A stretch of DNA of 64,000 bases from Annulohypoxylon bovei var. microspora. Its lineage: Eukaryota > Ascomycota > Sordariomycetes > Xylariales > Hypoxylaceae. The stretch covers positions 291,276-355,275 of the forward strand of contig MU405231.1 of the NCBI GenBank assembly GCA_022836615.1, read 5' to 3'. Each line of letters starts with the position of its first letter. Within the stretch, counting starts at the first letter, position 1. Below the pieces are notes generated by a model. That model was not told where the DNA came from. It ran no database searches and was given only the letters and a program-made list of their open reading frames with translations. Of the stretch, positions 13,003-26,100 are shown one piece after another. The position numbers and the translations under genes are program-made.

Positions 13003-13457
13003 TAGGGGTCGGCAAAATACGTATTTTGACTCAAAATACGGTATTTAAATACAATACGTGCATTATACCATTATACGCATACAAAATTGTATTTTGAATT
13101 GTATAATCAGGTATAATAAACTTTCCACCACCACCACGTTTTTCTTTATATAATTATAAGGTTTATTTTACTCCCAATGTTGTCATTATTATCTTATTGA
13201 ATTTATTTATTTTTTATTATGCGATTTAATTAATTTAAGTGGTTGAAATGGTTGAAGCAATTGAGCGCGATCAGTCACGATTAATTGAAAATGTTTCCTT
13301 AAGTGGATATTTCTAAAAATATTGCATACCCACTACTAATAAATATGGGGCCGACTAGTTATTCCGATCCGTTATACGTATAGTGAATCATTATACGGTA
13401 TTAATACATGTATTATACGTATAGTGCATAATACGTATTTTGAAAATCCGAACCCTA
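13003..13457. mobile_element. hAT-like MITE, copy 1 (455 bp)
   Basis: A non-coding, AT-rich element bounded by a perfect 8-bp target duplication GTATAGGT at 12995-13002 and 13458-13465. Its ends are imperfect inverted repeats: left TAGGGGTCGGCAAAATACG, right (reverse complement) TAGGGTTCGGATTTTC followed by AAAATACGTATTATG. Subterminal DNA is rich in the self-complementary string AAATACGTATTT. The 8-bp duplication and TAGGG ends fit the hAT superfamily; that assignment is inference, as no transposase is present. A diverged second copy lies at 52049-52518 in the opposite orientation. Confidence 0.88.
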
Positions 13458-16400
13458 GTATAGGTATCGTTGTGCCTTTCTTTAGGGGCGCGTGTTTGGG
13501 AAGGTGGAATTATGTGGGATGCCCCGGTGTGCTGTGGGATATCCCATCAGCGTAGCAGCGCGGTGGATAGACGCCTATGGATAGGGTATTTGCTAGGCTG
13601 CTAGGCTGGCGATCTTCAGGCTTCAACGCCTTAAGCTACGGGTACCCTTACTAGCATCGCACGTAGCCTGTGGCTGTGTGGGCGAGTTCATAGGGCAGAC
13701 GCCGTAGCGTCTGGGCCAAGCCAGCATACCCGTCATTCTAGAACGTCTAAAGGTTAGATTATTAAGCTGATTAATATCAAGCCCTTAATAAGACGCCGCG
13801 TGTGTTTCATGCCAAGTAGCGAACCGCGAAGTGGCACAAGAAGGGAGAGAGAAAGAAAAAAAATAACGTCGTCACCAGTGACAAATGCCCAGGCTCTCTC
13901 TAATTGGCCGTCTACGGCGCAGATCGACGGGTCAGCGAGATCTGGCACCGGTACTTGGCTTACCTGCCTTATCGCACGTCATGTCATGCCAATGCTGTGT
14001 TTGCTTTTCCCAAACCCAGGCATATCCCTCGGGTTGCGACGAATAGGCGAAGGCCAAAGATAGTGGTTTGCGACCTTTACACGCAGGGTCTTAATCCACT
14101 ATGAAACGCCCCTAGCTTTCTCGGTAGCGAGCCGGAGAATATGGGGACTTTGCCATGTAGGTACAATGCCTAAGACACATACGACATTTGTCATTGTGCG
14201 CGGCTAAACCTTACACAAGCCAAGAACACATTTTTTTCACGTGTAGGCTGAAGAGGCTGATGGTGATAGTGATGATGACGATGAGGATGATGAAACAGCC
14301 CACCAAACGTCAAGAAAGGGCGTTTTCCTTCTAAATGTTTCGGGGGAGTCCCTTTGTCATACCCCAATCCGGTCTTGGCCCTGAGCTCAGCTAGCTCCAT
14401 CCCAAATTCGCAATTGACTGGCCCGGCAATCCTCTTCTTTGATTGGGATGCTAGGGCTGCTGACAGGATCACGATCCCAGTTCGGTATGGTCTACTGCTC
14501 TAAGAGATATGTATGTGCAGTTGTTGAATAAGTGAAAAATGAACGGTGAACCGGGGTGGGGGTTCAGCGGGATGGGGTTCCGTTCCTGTGTCGAATACCT
14601 AGGATCCGTTGTCGAATCTGAATCCTATCAGGGGTCGCCCGCTCGCTCTAGAACTAACAAAGGCGGGAAGCGTTCTATTACGCGTGTTGCTTTTTCTGAC
14701 ATGTGCACCCTATCTTCCCCGGACCTATAGCTGTAGCGGTATTCAGCCTCAAGCGTTGCTAGATTGCGCGGACAAGCCTGACGTGAGCAGCGTGAGATAA
14801 TACAGATGTGATATAGATAGGTACTTACCTTTGCAACGATATTCTTACATATTTAAGTCGGTTTCCGGACCTTGTGCTGCCCGAGTGTCTACACCCCCAT
14901 ACACTCCCAAGCGATCTTAGGTAATCTAGGACTCTCCCGTGCACAGGAACACAGAAGTCGGCTTGTGGGGTTCATTGACCGCGTTTTCCGGCATCCGAGA
15001 CCTCTCAGTAGCACTGTATGTCTCTTTCCGAGCTGAAAATGTCTTCCCCTCCGGATCATTGAGGTTATATTAACCGACTAACTCCTATATAGGCAGGCCA
15101 GAAACCACCATTCTTCGAAGGCTTAAGCCCTCAACACACCTCCTTGGACGCCTCGCCGGCCATGTGCTTTATGAGCCATTTCACGGCACGGGTAAGTTAC
15201 GCGAAGCAACCAATCATGAATGGCACTCAATGCGTCCAATGATATGTTACCAACTCTACACTAACTACCGGCTGTGCTTATACTATGAGTGAATTAGGAT
15301 TAGCAGCACATTGCTAACCATATTGTTCCTTGCCGTTTAGCTTCCCTAATCCCTTGACAGTTAGAACGATCCGATTTGTTGAAAGTCGTCACGTCGGCTT
15401 CTTGGCAAGCCACGTCGAAGCTATACTTCTCATCGCTATCGCTGTTATCTCGAAGTTTGCCTCAAATCAGAATATATTGTTAGCTTGGTTTGTGTAATAT
15501 ATTATTAACCTTGGGCACTCATTTAGCTCATCGGTAGGCCGCGTCACATTCTGTGTAGAGTGGCTAATAAGTCAAGACTCCAGACCTAGTACGTCATCTA
15601 TGGATGACGATTGATAGAAATATAGCACTTTTGCTTTTGCGTTAGTTAACGGAAAAGTCGTAATCGGACGGAATATAGCGTTAAAAATCAGGTATCAACA
15701 GCTATCCAAACACCGCCGCCTTGGTTTGGGAGGGCATCCTTGATTTTCAAGCCTTTTAGTTAAACCAGGTTGTCACGACTTCATACACACGCTGAAGACT
15801 GTCTTTGTGGCTCACCCCGCCTAGAGAAGCGAGCTTAGGGATTAGTTGCGGTTATGTTGGTAGCTCAAAGAGCCTAAGATTACTATACCCGAAGGCAAAG
15901 GTCTCGAAATAGAGCCACCCCCTTTTTTAGTTTCTACCCCTTCCTCGCTACTTGAATCTGATCAATTCGATTTCTCCGAATGGACTGAGCGAATTTTCTT
16001 GAGGATTCAATTCGTCAAAGTCTTTCCTTGGATGACCTATTACAACATCTAGCTCTTTTTGGTGGCGTAGCTGATGAGGGACCATATGCAGTTTTAGTTT
16101 TTAGATTTTACAAGCATTTAGTTAGATGTAGTTATTGGATACTAGTATTCTCATTTCGAATTATTATACCAGAACATACCTAGTGTAATTGCCTAGCTGT
16201 TAGAGAGCAGTTCACCATTGTGCTACTCAATTGTTACCTACCGCCTTTTCTTAACGAAGAACGATGACGAGAAAACTAAGGTTCAAGGGGCAAAAATTTG
16301 CGTGAATAGTGTTCATGTTAGAAACCATGGCCACTTGGAGTGCTATGGCTGTGACTTCGTATCTAGAATTCCATACGAAAAGTCGGATAGTTAACTTATA

Positions 16401-16992
16401 CTATTTTAGCCCTTGGTAGATGCGTTAGAGAGCTCAACTTCTAGTGGTAACTGGGCAGTCTTAGCCACGCCAATGATATCAATTTTCGTAGTAGGTATAT
16501 AGCTGATATGATTCGAACTCGCGATTGAATTTTAGACAAGGGGTTATTCCTGTGTGTATAACACGATCCGTAGTGAGTAGACTTGGAGCTCTTCGCGTAA
16601 CGACATCGTTATATGCCCCTATCTAGGTATGGTCCACACCGTGACAGAAGTGGCAAAAAGTTAAAAATTCTTCAAATAGTAGCGGTAAAGCTGTAAGGTT
16701 TAACCCCTGAGTCCATGATGATATTAGGTACCTTAAATATACTAACACGGGCTGTAAAATTTAGAGGCGACAGTTGCAGATCGGTATGAACTTGAGACAA
16801 ATAAGCAGTTTGGACATGAGCTGTAGTGATCTCACGGCCTCCCGTCTACCAAAAGTTTATATAAAAGGAGGTAAGTAGCGTTCTATCTAAATCTTTCTTT
16901 TGAATTTCTACCTTTATCACTTCGACAACTTCAGTCCTGTTATATCAGAGTCCTCCCAATCAGATCTAACAAATCAAACCCCCTCGATTATC
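13458..16992. other. Gene-poor stretch upstream of the 10-cysteine secreted protein
   Basis: This begins with the right copy of the MITE target duplication (13458-13465). Frames of 60-93 codons near 13754-14104 and 14191-14800 overlap one another on both strands, lack good starts and match nothing I know. The final 150 bases form the promoter of the gene at 16993. Confidence 0.5.
16857..16865 (+). promoter_or_regulatory. TATA element of the 10-cysteine secreted protein gene
   Basis: A TTATATAAAA box lies about 130 bases upstream of the ATG at 16993 and is followed by a C/T-rich leader. The spacing fits a fungal core promoter. Confidence 0.55.
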
Positions 16993-17254
16993 ATGAAGTG
17001 GAACATGTTTGCACTTGCTCTCTATGGGCTTTTCTTTTCAGCTATGGCCTTGCCAGGAACTCTCGAGCCACGGGGTATCTGCTCTGACAACGACAACGAT
17101 TGTTGTTGCGCCTGCTTGTGTGCCAAGGCTGAGCCTTGTGTTGGATGTTCTGGTGTAAGTTCAAGGAGACATAACTAAGTATAGGTAGCTTAAACTAACA
17201 TTCCCGGTTTATCAGACCCATGCTTGTCCCGCTGAATGTATTTGGGGCAATTGA
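16993..17254 (+). CDS. Small secreted cysteine-rich protein (66 aa, 10 Cys)
   Basis: Exon 1 is 16993-17154 and exon 2 is 17216-17254. The 61-nt intron has a GTAAGT donor, a CTAAC branch site and a CAG acceptor. The frame is open upstream, but I start at the ATG giving MKWNMFALAL because it begins a clean signal peptide (about residues 1-20, ending near AMALPG). The mature part has roughly 46 residues with ten cysteines (positions 30, 37, 38, 39, 41, 43, 49, 52, 58, 62), including a CCC triplet. It has no tandem repeats. A monobasic PRG just before the first cysteine could be a processing site. Such proteins are usually disulfide-rich apoplastic or antimicrobial-type proteins, or metal binders; the sequence does not decide which. 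I do not recognise the family. It stands alone, with several kilobases of non-coding DNA on both sides. Confidence 0.78.
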
Positions 17255-20204
17255 AAAGGACAGTCGCTGGGTTGTCTAATGAGCCTAAGTGCAATGCACT
17301 CCGGCGGAATAAACTACCTAGGTAGCTTTGTTCTAGAGGCATTATTTTGGATCGATGATTTGACCTTCATCGACCAATACATCATAGATGGGATTGTTCT
17401 GGTAGTTAGTGAGAGTGCCTCTGGCGGCTTATTATTTCTATATACGCAATATTCGGCTTTCATTCGTATACTACTTAGTATTATATCACATTCGTTACAT
17501 TATATGGGCTTCAAGTTCACAGATAATAGTTGACTATTTTCACGACTTTGGACTACTATTTCTTCGAAATGCCACTTCCAATGATTGTTAGTAATTCAAA
17601 GCGACATGAATGATCATAGGTATGAAGGAATAGCACTAGTTCGTTCGTAACATCATCGGGCTGGGTTAGGCTGTCCATCGTATCGAAAATATAGGACTAC
17701 AGTCACTATAGGAGCTTCTCATCTCCCCTTACGGCCCGATATTACCACGTGCTTGCTTGACAACTCTATAATATCTCCTTAAATTAACCAGATATTATCA
17801 TGTTAGCCCTAGAATATAGAAATAGTGGCCGAACTTCGAGCAAATAAAAATTTTACGTCACCTTAGGTAACCAGGCTCCAGTCACGAACATTGAATCTAT
17901 GCCAGAGAGTTTGCCCAAGGAACGAGATTTGACGACTATAGGAGTCATTTCGACTCGATGGTTCGTAGCGGTAAGACTAACACGGGCCTAGTTGTCAAGA
18001 AACCTCGTAGGCACGAGACATTATTCTCCCAGCGGAGCGAAATGAATGCGCCCTTATCGCTTGTGGCGGAATAGTAGGTATCTGGACGAATTTCCAGTCT
18101 GGCTAACCGGCGTCATTTCATTCCCACTTGCAACCACAAGATGATGTCTCCTTCAATTCCATATATCTCACATGGTGAGGAATGAATTTCCCCGCGAGCC
18201 CCTTAATCGGACCGTATAGTTGTAGGCGTGAGATGTAATATCCACTACCAAAGGGTTATTGCCATTTGATGTATCTGCGATGCCTAAGATCTTAATCGCA
18301 CACCCTTTGTCTTGTATCGTATAATCCTCATAAGATATGGAAATAAGCGACACTGCGCTCATTGTCATAAGGCCCGTTTATAACAGAATAAAAAGGCCGA
18401 GGATGACTTGAGGCTAGCTAGGTGCCTATGGAGTTGGTCTTGGCAACATCTATGGCCTAGGTAAATCAGGGAATCATCAAGTTTCAAAGAAGATCGATCA
18501 TAGGTTATGAGATGTACTAGGGCATGCGGATTGATTTATCGAAGTTTATTAATGGTTATAATGAATGGGAGTTGTAAATTATAGTTGGATTAAATGAAGA
18601 TGAAAATTCTGGTTTAACTAGATTAAATTTGGATGACATAATCAAACTTACCTAGGTACCTAAGCTTGAAAGGCTTATGTAATCCCTAATGAGAAGCCCC
18701 TTAAAATCTCCGAATTTCTAAATTTTCAAAGTTAGCATTTGAATATACATAAACTATGCAATTTACTACCGAGGTACATTCACACACTAAAAAGAAGAGT
18801 TCGGATGACCTCCCGAAGCGTTCGCAAATCCAAGGCAGTTACCATGCACTATGGTTCCCCAGTCTCCGCATTGTCGATATCCCAACTCGCCCTGCCTGCC
18901 CCGCCTTTTACCCCTGGCTTCCCTCCCCCTATCCTTTCCCCACGGGCGCCTACATTTAACATTTAACTTGCCCAATCTCCCCGCGGTCGTGCCGGGCTGG
19001 CGGAGGCGTCTTCGGACCAGACTAACCTCGCTGAACGAAGCGCGGTTCGGCCTCACCCCCCAAACCGATCATCCCCCAGAGATATCTGAAAGCTTGCGAT
19101 GCCGAATGCGCTGGCGCTCGGCCGTCTGACTCCTTTTTTTCGCTAGTCTACTCGGTTGGGTCGAAGGCCGTGCCTAGTTTTGTCCGCTAGCGGTCGCTAA
19201 AATCCTATTTCTCTACCCGAGCTGCTGAGGCGCCTGAGCTGCTGGGTTGGGTATCTATGTTGGTCTAATTTGCGTCATCGGATGACATGTGCCGTACATA
19301 TGTATCGCACTACCGGACCGACTGGAGATCTTGATATGATTTATGACGAAACGCTTTAGAAGCCGCTAGCAGGGCTCCCCATATTCTCGCGATACGCAAC
19401 AGTCGCCAGACTTGGCGGTGCTGTAAGGCTACGTTCATATGTAGGTAGCTTATGTAGGCTCATCACCACCGTCAATTGTGCCTACTATGGTCATAGGGGT
19501 AAGTCTTTTGAGCTAATTGCGTACTCTCAGAGTAAGGAAAAGATACTTGAACCTACATTTCAGCAGTTTCTATGAGATATTTCCGTTCCTTTGGCTTGAC
19601 ATACATCGACTATGCTTACCCAGAATCTGATTTCTAGAACCTTGTGATACCGTCACATCAGCGCCGTAGACCCCCCGCGTTTCTCTTCTATTTTATTTCG
19701 TCTAGTACCTTACATATGCGGTAACTAAAGGAAAGACATAGCGAGTTTTCAGCCATCAAGCCAATTATCTTCACGGTACGATCTCAACACACCCGACAAT
19801 CACAATCAACCTCGAAACCCCCTAGTTTAATCATGAACTAAGCACTTGAGTTGATTATTCACACTCCTCCAAAGCGCACCTAACAGCAACGCTATGCTAT
19901 CCTACCTAGGTACTGTTTTCGATGCCAAACGTACCTACGTATTATATATATATATACTCCATACATGCCACATTTTTTCCTTTCCCCGCCTGCCTACCTA
20001 TAAATACAAGTGCGTCGGCCTCGCCCGATCGTCGAAATATCGCACACATAACATAGCCCCCCGTAGTAAATAACGTAACCGCGTCCAAGGCGCCTCGAGT
20101 CCCGAAGGCCGTTTCATGAAACCCCATGACATCGCATCCTGTCGTGTCGTAGTACAAAAAATCACACTCAACCCCAAAGCCAAGTCAAGTCAAGTCATCA
20201 TCCC
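17255..20204. other. Gene-poor stretch downstream of the 10-cysteine gene
   Basis: No gene is supported. TACCTAGGTA palindromes lie at 17315, 18649 and 19903. A (TA)n run lies at about 19943-19957. The GC-rich part at 18780-19130 gives overlapping frames on both strands without a convincing product. The last 250 bases are the 3' flank of the transcription factor gene. Confidence 0.5.
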
Positions 20205-23159
20205 TCACCCCTGCGCCCCGGCAAGGAAGAAATCAATCTCCTTGCCCTGCCCGATCGCATGCTCGTTCTCAGCGAGCTGCTCCAGCAGGCACAAGAACGG
20301 ATCCTTCTCCTCGCCGGCGCCGCTCGTGCCGGGGCTCGCGGCGCCGGGGCTCGCGGCGGGGATCCTGCGGGGGTCGTCCGCGCCCAAGCCCGCGCCGTGC
20401 CAGGGCGTGGGCGAGGAGAAGGTGTTGGTCGGCACGGTGCCGAACATCGGGTCGTAGCTCGTCACGCCGAGGCTGCTCTCGTTGTCGCCGCTCGGGCTCG
20501 GCGTCGCGTAGTGGTACGAGGGCGAGAAGGGCGCCGCGGCCGGCAGCGCGTGCATCTGGTGGTCCGGCACCGAGTCGAATCCCGCTGCTGCTGCGGCTGC
20601 GGCTGCGGCCGCCGCCGCGTTGGCTTGGTCGTCCGTCGATTCGCGTCTGTGCTGCGCCATTTGCGAGGCGCTGGTGCCTCTGGATAGGCTCTCCGCGTGC
20701 GAGGGGAGCGTGTTGGGGGCTTGGAGCATCGACGACGGGCTCTGCGCGCCCGAGAACGAGAAGTGGCGATGGTGGGCGGTTGGCGTAGGCAGTCCGGAGG
20801 ATAGGGGGCCGTTGTGCGTGGTGTTCACCGGCGTCAGGCTCCTCATCTCCGACCGTCTCCGACTATCTATCTTCCGCTTCAGACTCGACCGCTCCGAGTC
20901 CACATGGATGCGTGGCGCGTACAGATCGTGCCCCGTGTACGCGTCCGTCGCAAATTCGACGACGGCGTCGGATAACCCTAAATTCGCAGCGTCGAACGTA
21001 AATGGGCGACCGCCCGGCCTGCCCATGTTCGAGTAACGGTCGAAGAAGTCCTCGAGGTTGAAAGCCGGCGAGTAGCGCATCGAGTTATTCGCGAGGCCCT
21101 TGACTAGATCGGCGTGGGCGTTGTAGATATTTTGCAGGGTATCGCGTTGGGGCACCACGCTGGCCCACATGTAGCTGAGTTCGCCCAGTTGGTGCAGTTC
21201 TCGGGAGAGAAACTCGGACGAGGATGAGAGCACGCCCATATTTTCCCCTCCTCCATTCTTATTATAATGTGCTCCGTGGATATGAACGGTGCCCGCAGTG
21301 CAGATGCAATATCCGACAAAAGCGGGCCATTCGATAGACGCCATCTGTTTGCCAAGTTCGACTAGCTCGGCGATGGCATTGGCATGTAAGAAGCATATTT
21401 TGGTTGCCTCTATTTGCCAAGATTGGTGCTGGCTTGTTCCAGCTAATTCCGCAAGGTTGATTGGTAGAAAGGGCCTATATATGAGACAGTGAATTAGGTG
21501 GTAGACCAATTTGCTGAGAACCAAGACGGTCGAATCGGGTTGTCCAAATAGGGTGTCTACACTTGAGAAGACATCATCCGTCCCAGAAGCCCAAATGTCG
21601 AGGTCTTGTCTAATTTTAGACAGCTCAGAGAGGGCATGCCAAGGGAAATGCGAGTCGCCTTTGACGCCACCTGCCGCCAGGTATCTATTCGTGGTTCCTA
21701 GAATTCGGCTAATGTCGATGAGCATACCGCTACTACCTTGAGATTTTCTCCCGCTACCTTGCATATGTTGAAGATTTGATCCGTTCTGGAAGAAGTCACC
21801 CTCGACCGGCAAAGTAGATGGGCCCGGAGACCAGCACGGTAAGCGCAGCAGAATCGTCCTGTCGCTGATGAGACATGGGCGCTTTGAACCACAGGCCATA
21901 AATCTATCGAGGAGATAACATGTCCAAAATAAGCGTCTCCTCACTTCACGCTCAACGGGTGAGATACGAGTGTGTAGATCAACCTCCCGGTGTAACTCGA
22001 GGGACATGGCCATGCCAATGGCAGTTGCTAAATGACCTTGTTAGTTTATGGCTCTAAAAAATAATGCGTAACACCTCATGTCGTAATCGTCTTTTGAACG
22101 TACTCAAGAGCATATAAGCCCTCTTCCCCTTGCCCGCTGCAGTGAACGCAGTGACAAGGAGAAGAAGGGCCTGAAGCGCATCGATAGATGGCTCATCCGC
22201 ATCGATGTCGCTCCTAGATCGTAATGCGTATTCTTCACTCAATTTAGCAGCAGATTGATGTCCAGTGAGATAGGTCGTGTATCTGATAATCTTTTAGTCA
22301 ATTGCACATTTCAGTTGTCAAGTAGGAACTAACCTAGCAGCAACAGCGTAAATGGCATGTATGAGATAGCTAGGCAATTGGTTAAGCTGCAACCGTTGCC
22401 GCACTGACGATTCATCGAGGATGTGATAGGGTTTCCCATGGAACCGACTGAAGTAAGTGTCGAGGAGCGCGTCTATCTGAATGCCAGGGGTAGAGGGCTC
22501 GTTGCTAAATGTGGGTGAGTATATGGCTGATTCCGCAGCTATCTCCGTCGTTCGAACATTGTTTAAAGCTGGACGTTTCGTCTTTGGTTCAGAAGTCTGT
22601 TCAGATACTGCCGACCTAAGATTGGAGAGTGTCTCCTCTATGGTAATGTGTGGTGGTTGTCCTGTAGTTTGTGAGGCGTCTGACTGCCTGCGGTCTTTGA
22701 GCTGAGCTTCTAAACCATCCACCCTCTTTAGCAATGCTTCTAACACATCTGTCTTCGGTCCTCGCTTCTTCGGTACCGCATCTGTAAGCCGTAAAGTGAG
22801 ATTATTAGCCCTGTCTTCTCAATCCACTATGAAGGACCTCCTTCGCAAGCAGAGAGAAGCCGATCACATACCATATACGCAAGGACACTGAAAAACTTGG
22901 CAAGCCTCACAGGACGGACGTAATCGATTGCACTTAATCTATACGGTGAAGGTAATTTGTTAGATTCAAAGAAACAATCCGGTTAATTAGATTGGTGCCG
23001 CCAGCTTGAGAAGAAGCTTACTTTCCGCTTCCGACATGATTTGCAATTCATTGCTTCGCGCGGTTCATTGCCCATGCGGCGACTCGGTAATCGTTCGATG
23101 CCGACTTGGGGCCGCGACATAATGATGGGTTGAATCCCAGGGAGAGGTGCAACACTCAT
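20205..23159 (-). CDS. Zn2Cys6 fungal-specific transcription factor
   Basis: Five exons read leftward: 23159-23022, 22938-22872, 22781-22334, 22282-22104 and 22027-20205. All junctions are in phase and the product is 884 residues. The N-terminal binuclear zinc cluster has cysteines 39, 42, 49, 56, 59 and 66, with spacing 2-6-6-2-6, and is split by intron 1. A basic linker (PKKRGPK) and a short coiled coil (VLEALLKRVDGLEAQL) for dimerisation follow. The middle carries the fungal_trans regulatory domain, with the typical AYMLL..AIGMAMSLELHRE and RRRLFWTCYLLDRFMACG stretches. The C-terminal 300 residues are low-complexity and Ser/Pro-rich, with a run of 12 alanines (near residue 750). It is nuclear; the target genes are unknown. 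The donor at 22103 (GTACGT) was preferred over a later GTGTTA because only it keeps the conserved domain in frame. Confidence 0.93.
20580..20624 (-). repeat. Poly-alanine coding tract in the transcription factor
   Basis: Twelve consecutive alanine codons, using GCG, GCC and GCA mixed rather than one repeated triplet. Such tracts are common in activation or repression regions. The codon mixture argues against very recent slippage. Confidence 0.6.
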
Positions 23160-26100
23160 GGTGATCGATTTTAACGTCGAACCAGTTGCGGTGAGTTATT
23201 GTGGACTGAACAGATTCCGAACGTTCCCGTCCCGTTTAAGGATGTTTGAAGACGAAAACCAAAAGCGTCGCGGTCAACCCGGACACACCTAATCCCTCTT
23301 TCACTTTCTCCTAATCTTTTCCCCTCTACTAGAATAGAGGTTTCTGTTGAATCGCCAATGGAGCTCTCATCCTTTCTTATTGCCAAACGCGTCGGTGGCT
23401 GCTCGGTTCAGATTTCCAAGGTGGAACGACGAATGGCGTTATAGCATCTGCTGCATATCGTATTGAGGTACGATACCTAGTGCAGGTACTGAGGCGCCCA
23501 ATAATACTGCTATATTTCTGGAATTTGGAGACATGGAGAGGTACGGCGGAGAAGGACTAATAAAAGAAGAGCAACAACGGTTTAGGGCCGCGCAATGCAG
23601 GGAAATTTGCGGTCTGAAGTTCAGACGGGAAAAGACATGGGGCGCCGTTCATGCGGAGAGACGCTAGGATGTAGGAGATGGGCTTCTGAAGAGTTGGGGT
23701 TTAGGGCGTATTAACCCTGCTAACATCCTAGGAAGACAAGGAGAGTCTCCGCAAAGATGTGCTCCTAGCACTGTCCTGCTCATCGTCCACTCGGCTCGTG
23801 TGGCCCTTGTAAATGCGGGACCTGACGGGGCAACTGGGGAAAGTTGCAGGGGATCCGAGAGCGTAACAAGAGCAAGGATCGTATTGGCTATGAATTCGGT
23901 CCAAGTAGTCGGAAAGCCACCAGAATGGGGTGCTTGCAGAGGACCAGAGGTTAGTCCCGGCTTATGCCGTTGTTACGATTCTTTAAGCTTAATAGTGAAT
24001 GCCACTCAAATCGATCCTAGAATCATACGTAGCAAGAAGGAGCATAGAAGGGCGGAGGAACGAACCTAGAAGAGTTGGAGGTGGTGATTATAGGGGAAAA
24101 GGAGGGGGAAACTCCAATTCTTCACGATGTATACCACGTGCTAAGACGGGTCCTTTTAGTTGCGCACCAATGGAATCCTATCCCTTCCAATCCCCATTAG
24201 CCTTCTTAATCCTGACTAACAATTCTACCCCCGTATTCTAAGCCGTAGAAGCGCCGACTCCACCGCCCTGAAAGGATCGTTAGAGGTATTAAACGTCATC
24301 ACGAGCTGTCAGGGTTGGGTAGCTTGTCATCCCCAGATCTATCTTATGCGATGGCGCTTCTTCTAGCTTGCTAGAACGTCCATCGGCACGTCACGTTGGT
24401 AATTCTTATCGGCCGGCTGTCTAAACTAGGTGTCCTGTGGCTTGAATCATCCGAAATGAGTCTTATTCAGGCGCATATAGGTTTTCTGGCGACTTTTCCT
24501 TCGGACCTGTCCAAAACTAGGTATGCCTCGGAACGTCGAAAAATATAGTCTCACTTACCGGCTTGGCATATGCCATACTATCAGGTTTGAAAATTTCCAA
24601 GGTTGTGTATTCTAGACTGATATTGAATTGTCTTCAGCCAAGAGAGGAGAGTTGCGCGGTCGTAAGCCCCCAGCCTATATGCGACCGAGATCACGACCGC
24701 CCACCGGCCGCGGAACCGTACTTTGGAAACATTGGTCACGCCCGATATATGAAATCGGGACCAGTAACCTGAGGCTAGGCCATGCACGCCCTACAAGTTC
24801 CTAGGCAAAGCGTTAGGTCAATAACTGCTGGGTTCCATGCAGGAAGACGATCCCTCGTACCTCAACTTCCAGCGAGTATCCATGAGGAGACTAGTATAGG
24901 TCTATACAGGACTTCTCACAATTCTTAAGAGTGTATGACCCCTATTCTAAGAGCCTTCGGCTATGATTTTATTTTATTCCCGACTCCTTAAAGTCTGCTA
25001 TTTTACTACACCGCTGCCTCGGAAGGCTGTCGACATCTAGGAAGCTTATCATTAACAAATCTAGTTCACTTACTGAATAATGTGCCGAAAAATTTCACTT
25101 CAATGTTGTGATAGCCTTAGGAGCATCCCGAGTATGTATCTAATCGTTACCAGTCTAGCGAGTTTTTATCCTGGCAATGGAAAGCCTGGAGGATAAGTTC
25201 GTGAGATACTGGGAAGCGACTAAAAGAGACAGTCCACTTAGCTACGTCGTGGCTGTAGAGTTTACCGAGAACCAACGGGCTAGGGGTAAGGAAAGCATTC
25301 GGTCTGATGTCGAAATTCTATAGAAAGCCCAGGATCTTCATCGTTTAGAATTAGGTAGGCCTAGCCGGGGAATTCCTTATGACATGACTTCGAAGCATCA
25401 ACCCGGAGGCAGCGGCGTCTGTGGTGGTGAGACGTCAACCATTTTTATGTGGCTCCTAAATCGCCATGATTAACAGACATCTCATTGGACTAAGTGATAT
25501 CAACGCCTTGTTCAAGACGGATACCGACAGTATGGGAGAAGCAGTGCTAGCCGGCGGGAGCCTGTGTTCGTGCATCCACATATTAACGCCAGGAACGGTT
25601 CAACAGCATGGGAGTACCCGAGTAGATGGTGGTGGGTCAAGATATTACAGATCCCTTTGGTGTTGCGAAGCCTTGCCGTAGAAAAATTGGAGGATCGACC
25701 TGGTTTGTTTCCCTTTCCGTAAGTACGGGGTTGTCGTGGGCGTCTCGTACGATACAGTAGCGTAGAGATCGGCGTACATCTTCTACAGTGTCCCCATATC
25801 GAAGAATATGTAAATCTCGGCCGTGACAATAGCACGTGTGATACCAGATAGATATCGTGTCTCATTTGGATCTTTGGAACTCATCTCGGAAGAAGACGCG
25901 GGTGTGTATTCCGAGAGCGACCAAGGCAGGGGCAAGAGGATGCCGTGAAAAGCCGGGTCAATATTCGCCGCTAGAAGACCCGAGCTCCCCTCCTTCTTCT
26001 CAATCGGGGATACCTAGGTATGTAAGTAACAGCAATTTTCATATTTATGTGAATACCTTGGTATGATTGGCTTAACAGAGGTGAATCCTTTGCGACATGA

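Noticed and set aside
14191..14472. 93-codon His-rich frame on the minus strand
   Set aside because: It starts with GTG, has no nearby ATG in good context, and its His run comes from a GATGATGAC-type simple repeat read in reverse.
15520..15590. A-box-like TAGCTCATCGGTAG
   Set aside because: There is no B-box or acceptor stem downstream.
16500..16570. B-box-like GAGTTCGAATC on the minus strand
   Set aside because: I could not find a matching A-box or foldable cloverleaf.
18739..19129. Pro-rich overlapping frames
   Set aside because: All three plus frames and one minus frame are open because of local C-richness; there is no consistent product.
20259..20687. Arg/Gly/Ala-rich 142-codon frame on the plus strand
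   Set aside because: It is the antisense of the GC-rich C-terminal part of the Zn2Cys6 factor; its composition is typical of a shadow frame.
22054..22103. Use of the GTGTTA donor in the transcription factor's fourth exon
   Set aside because: It would shift the frame of the conserved fungal_trans domain; the GTACGT donor at 22103 keeps it.
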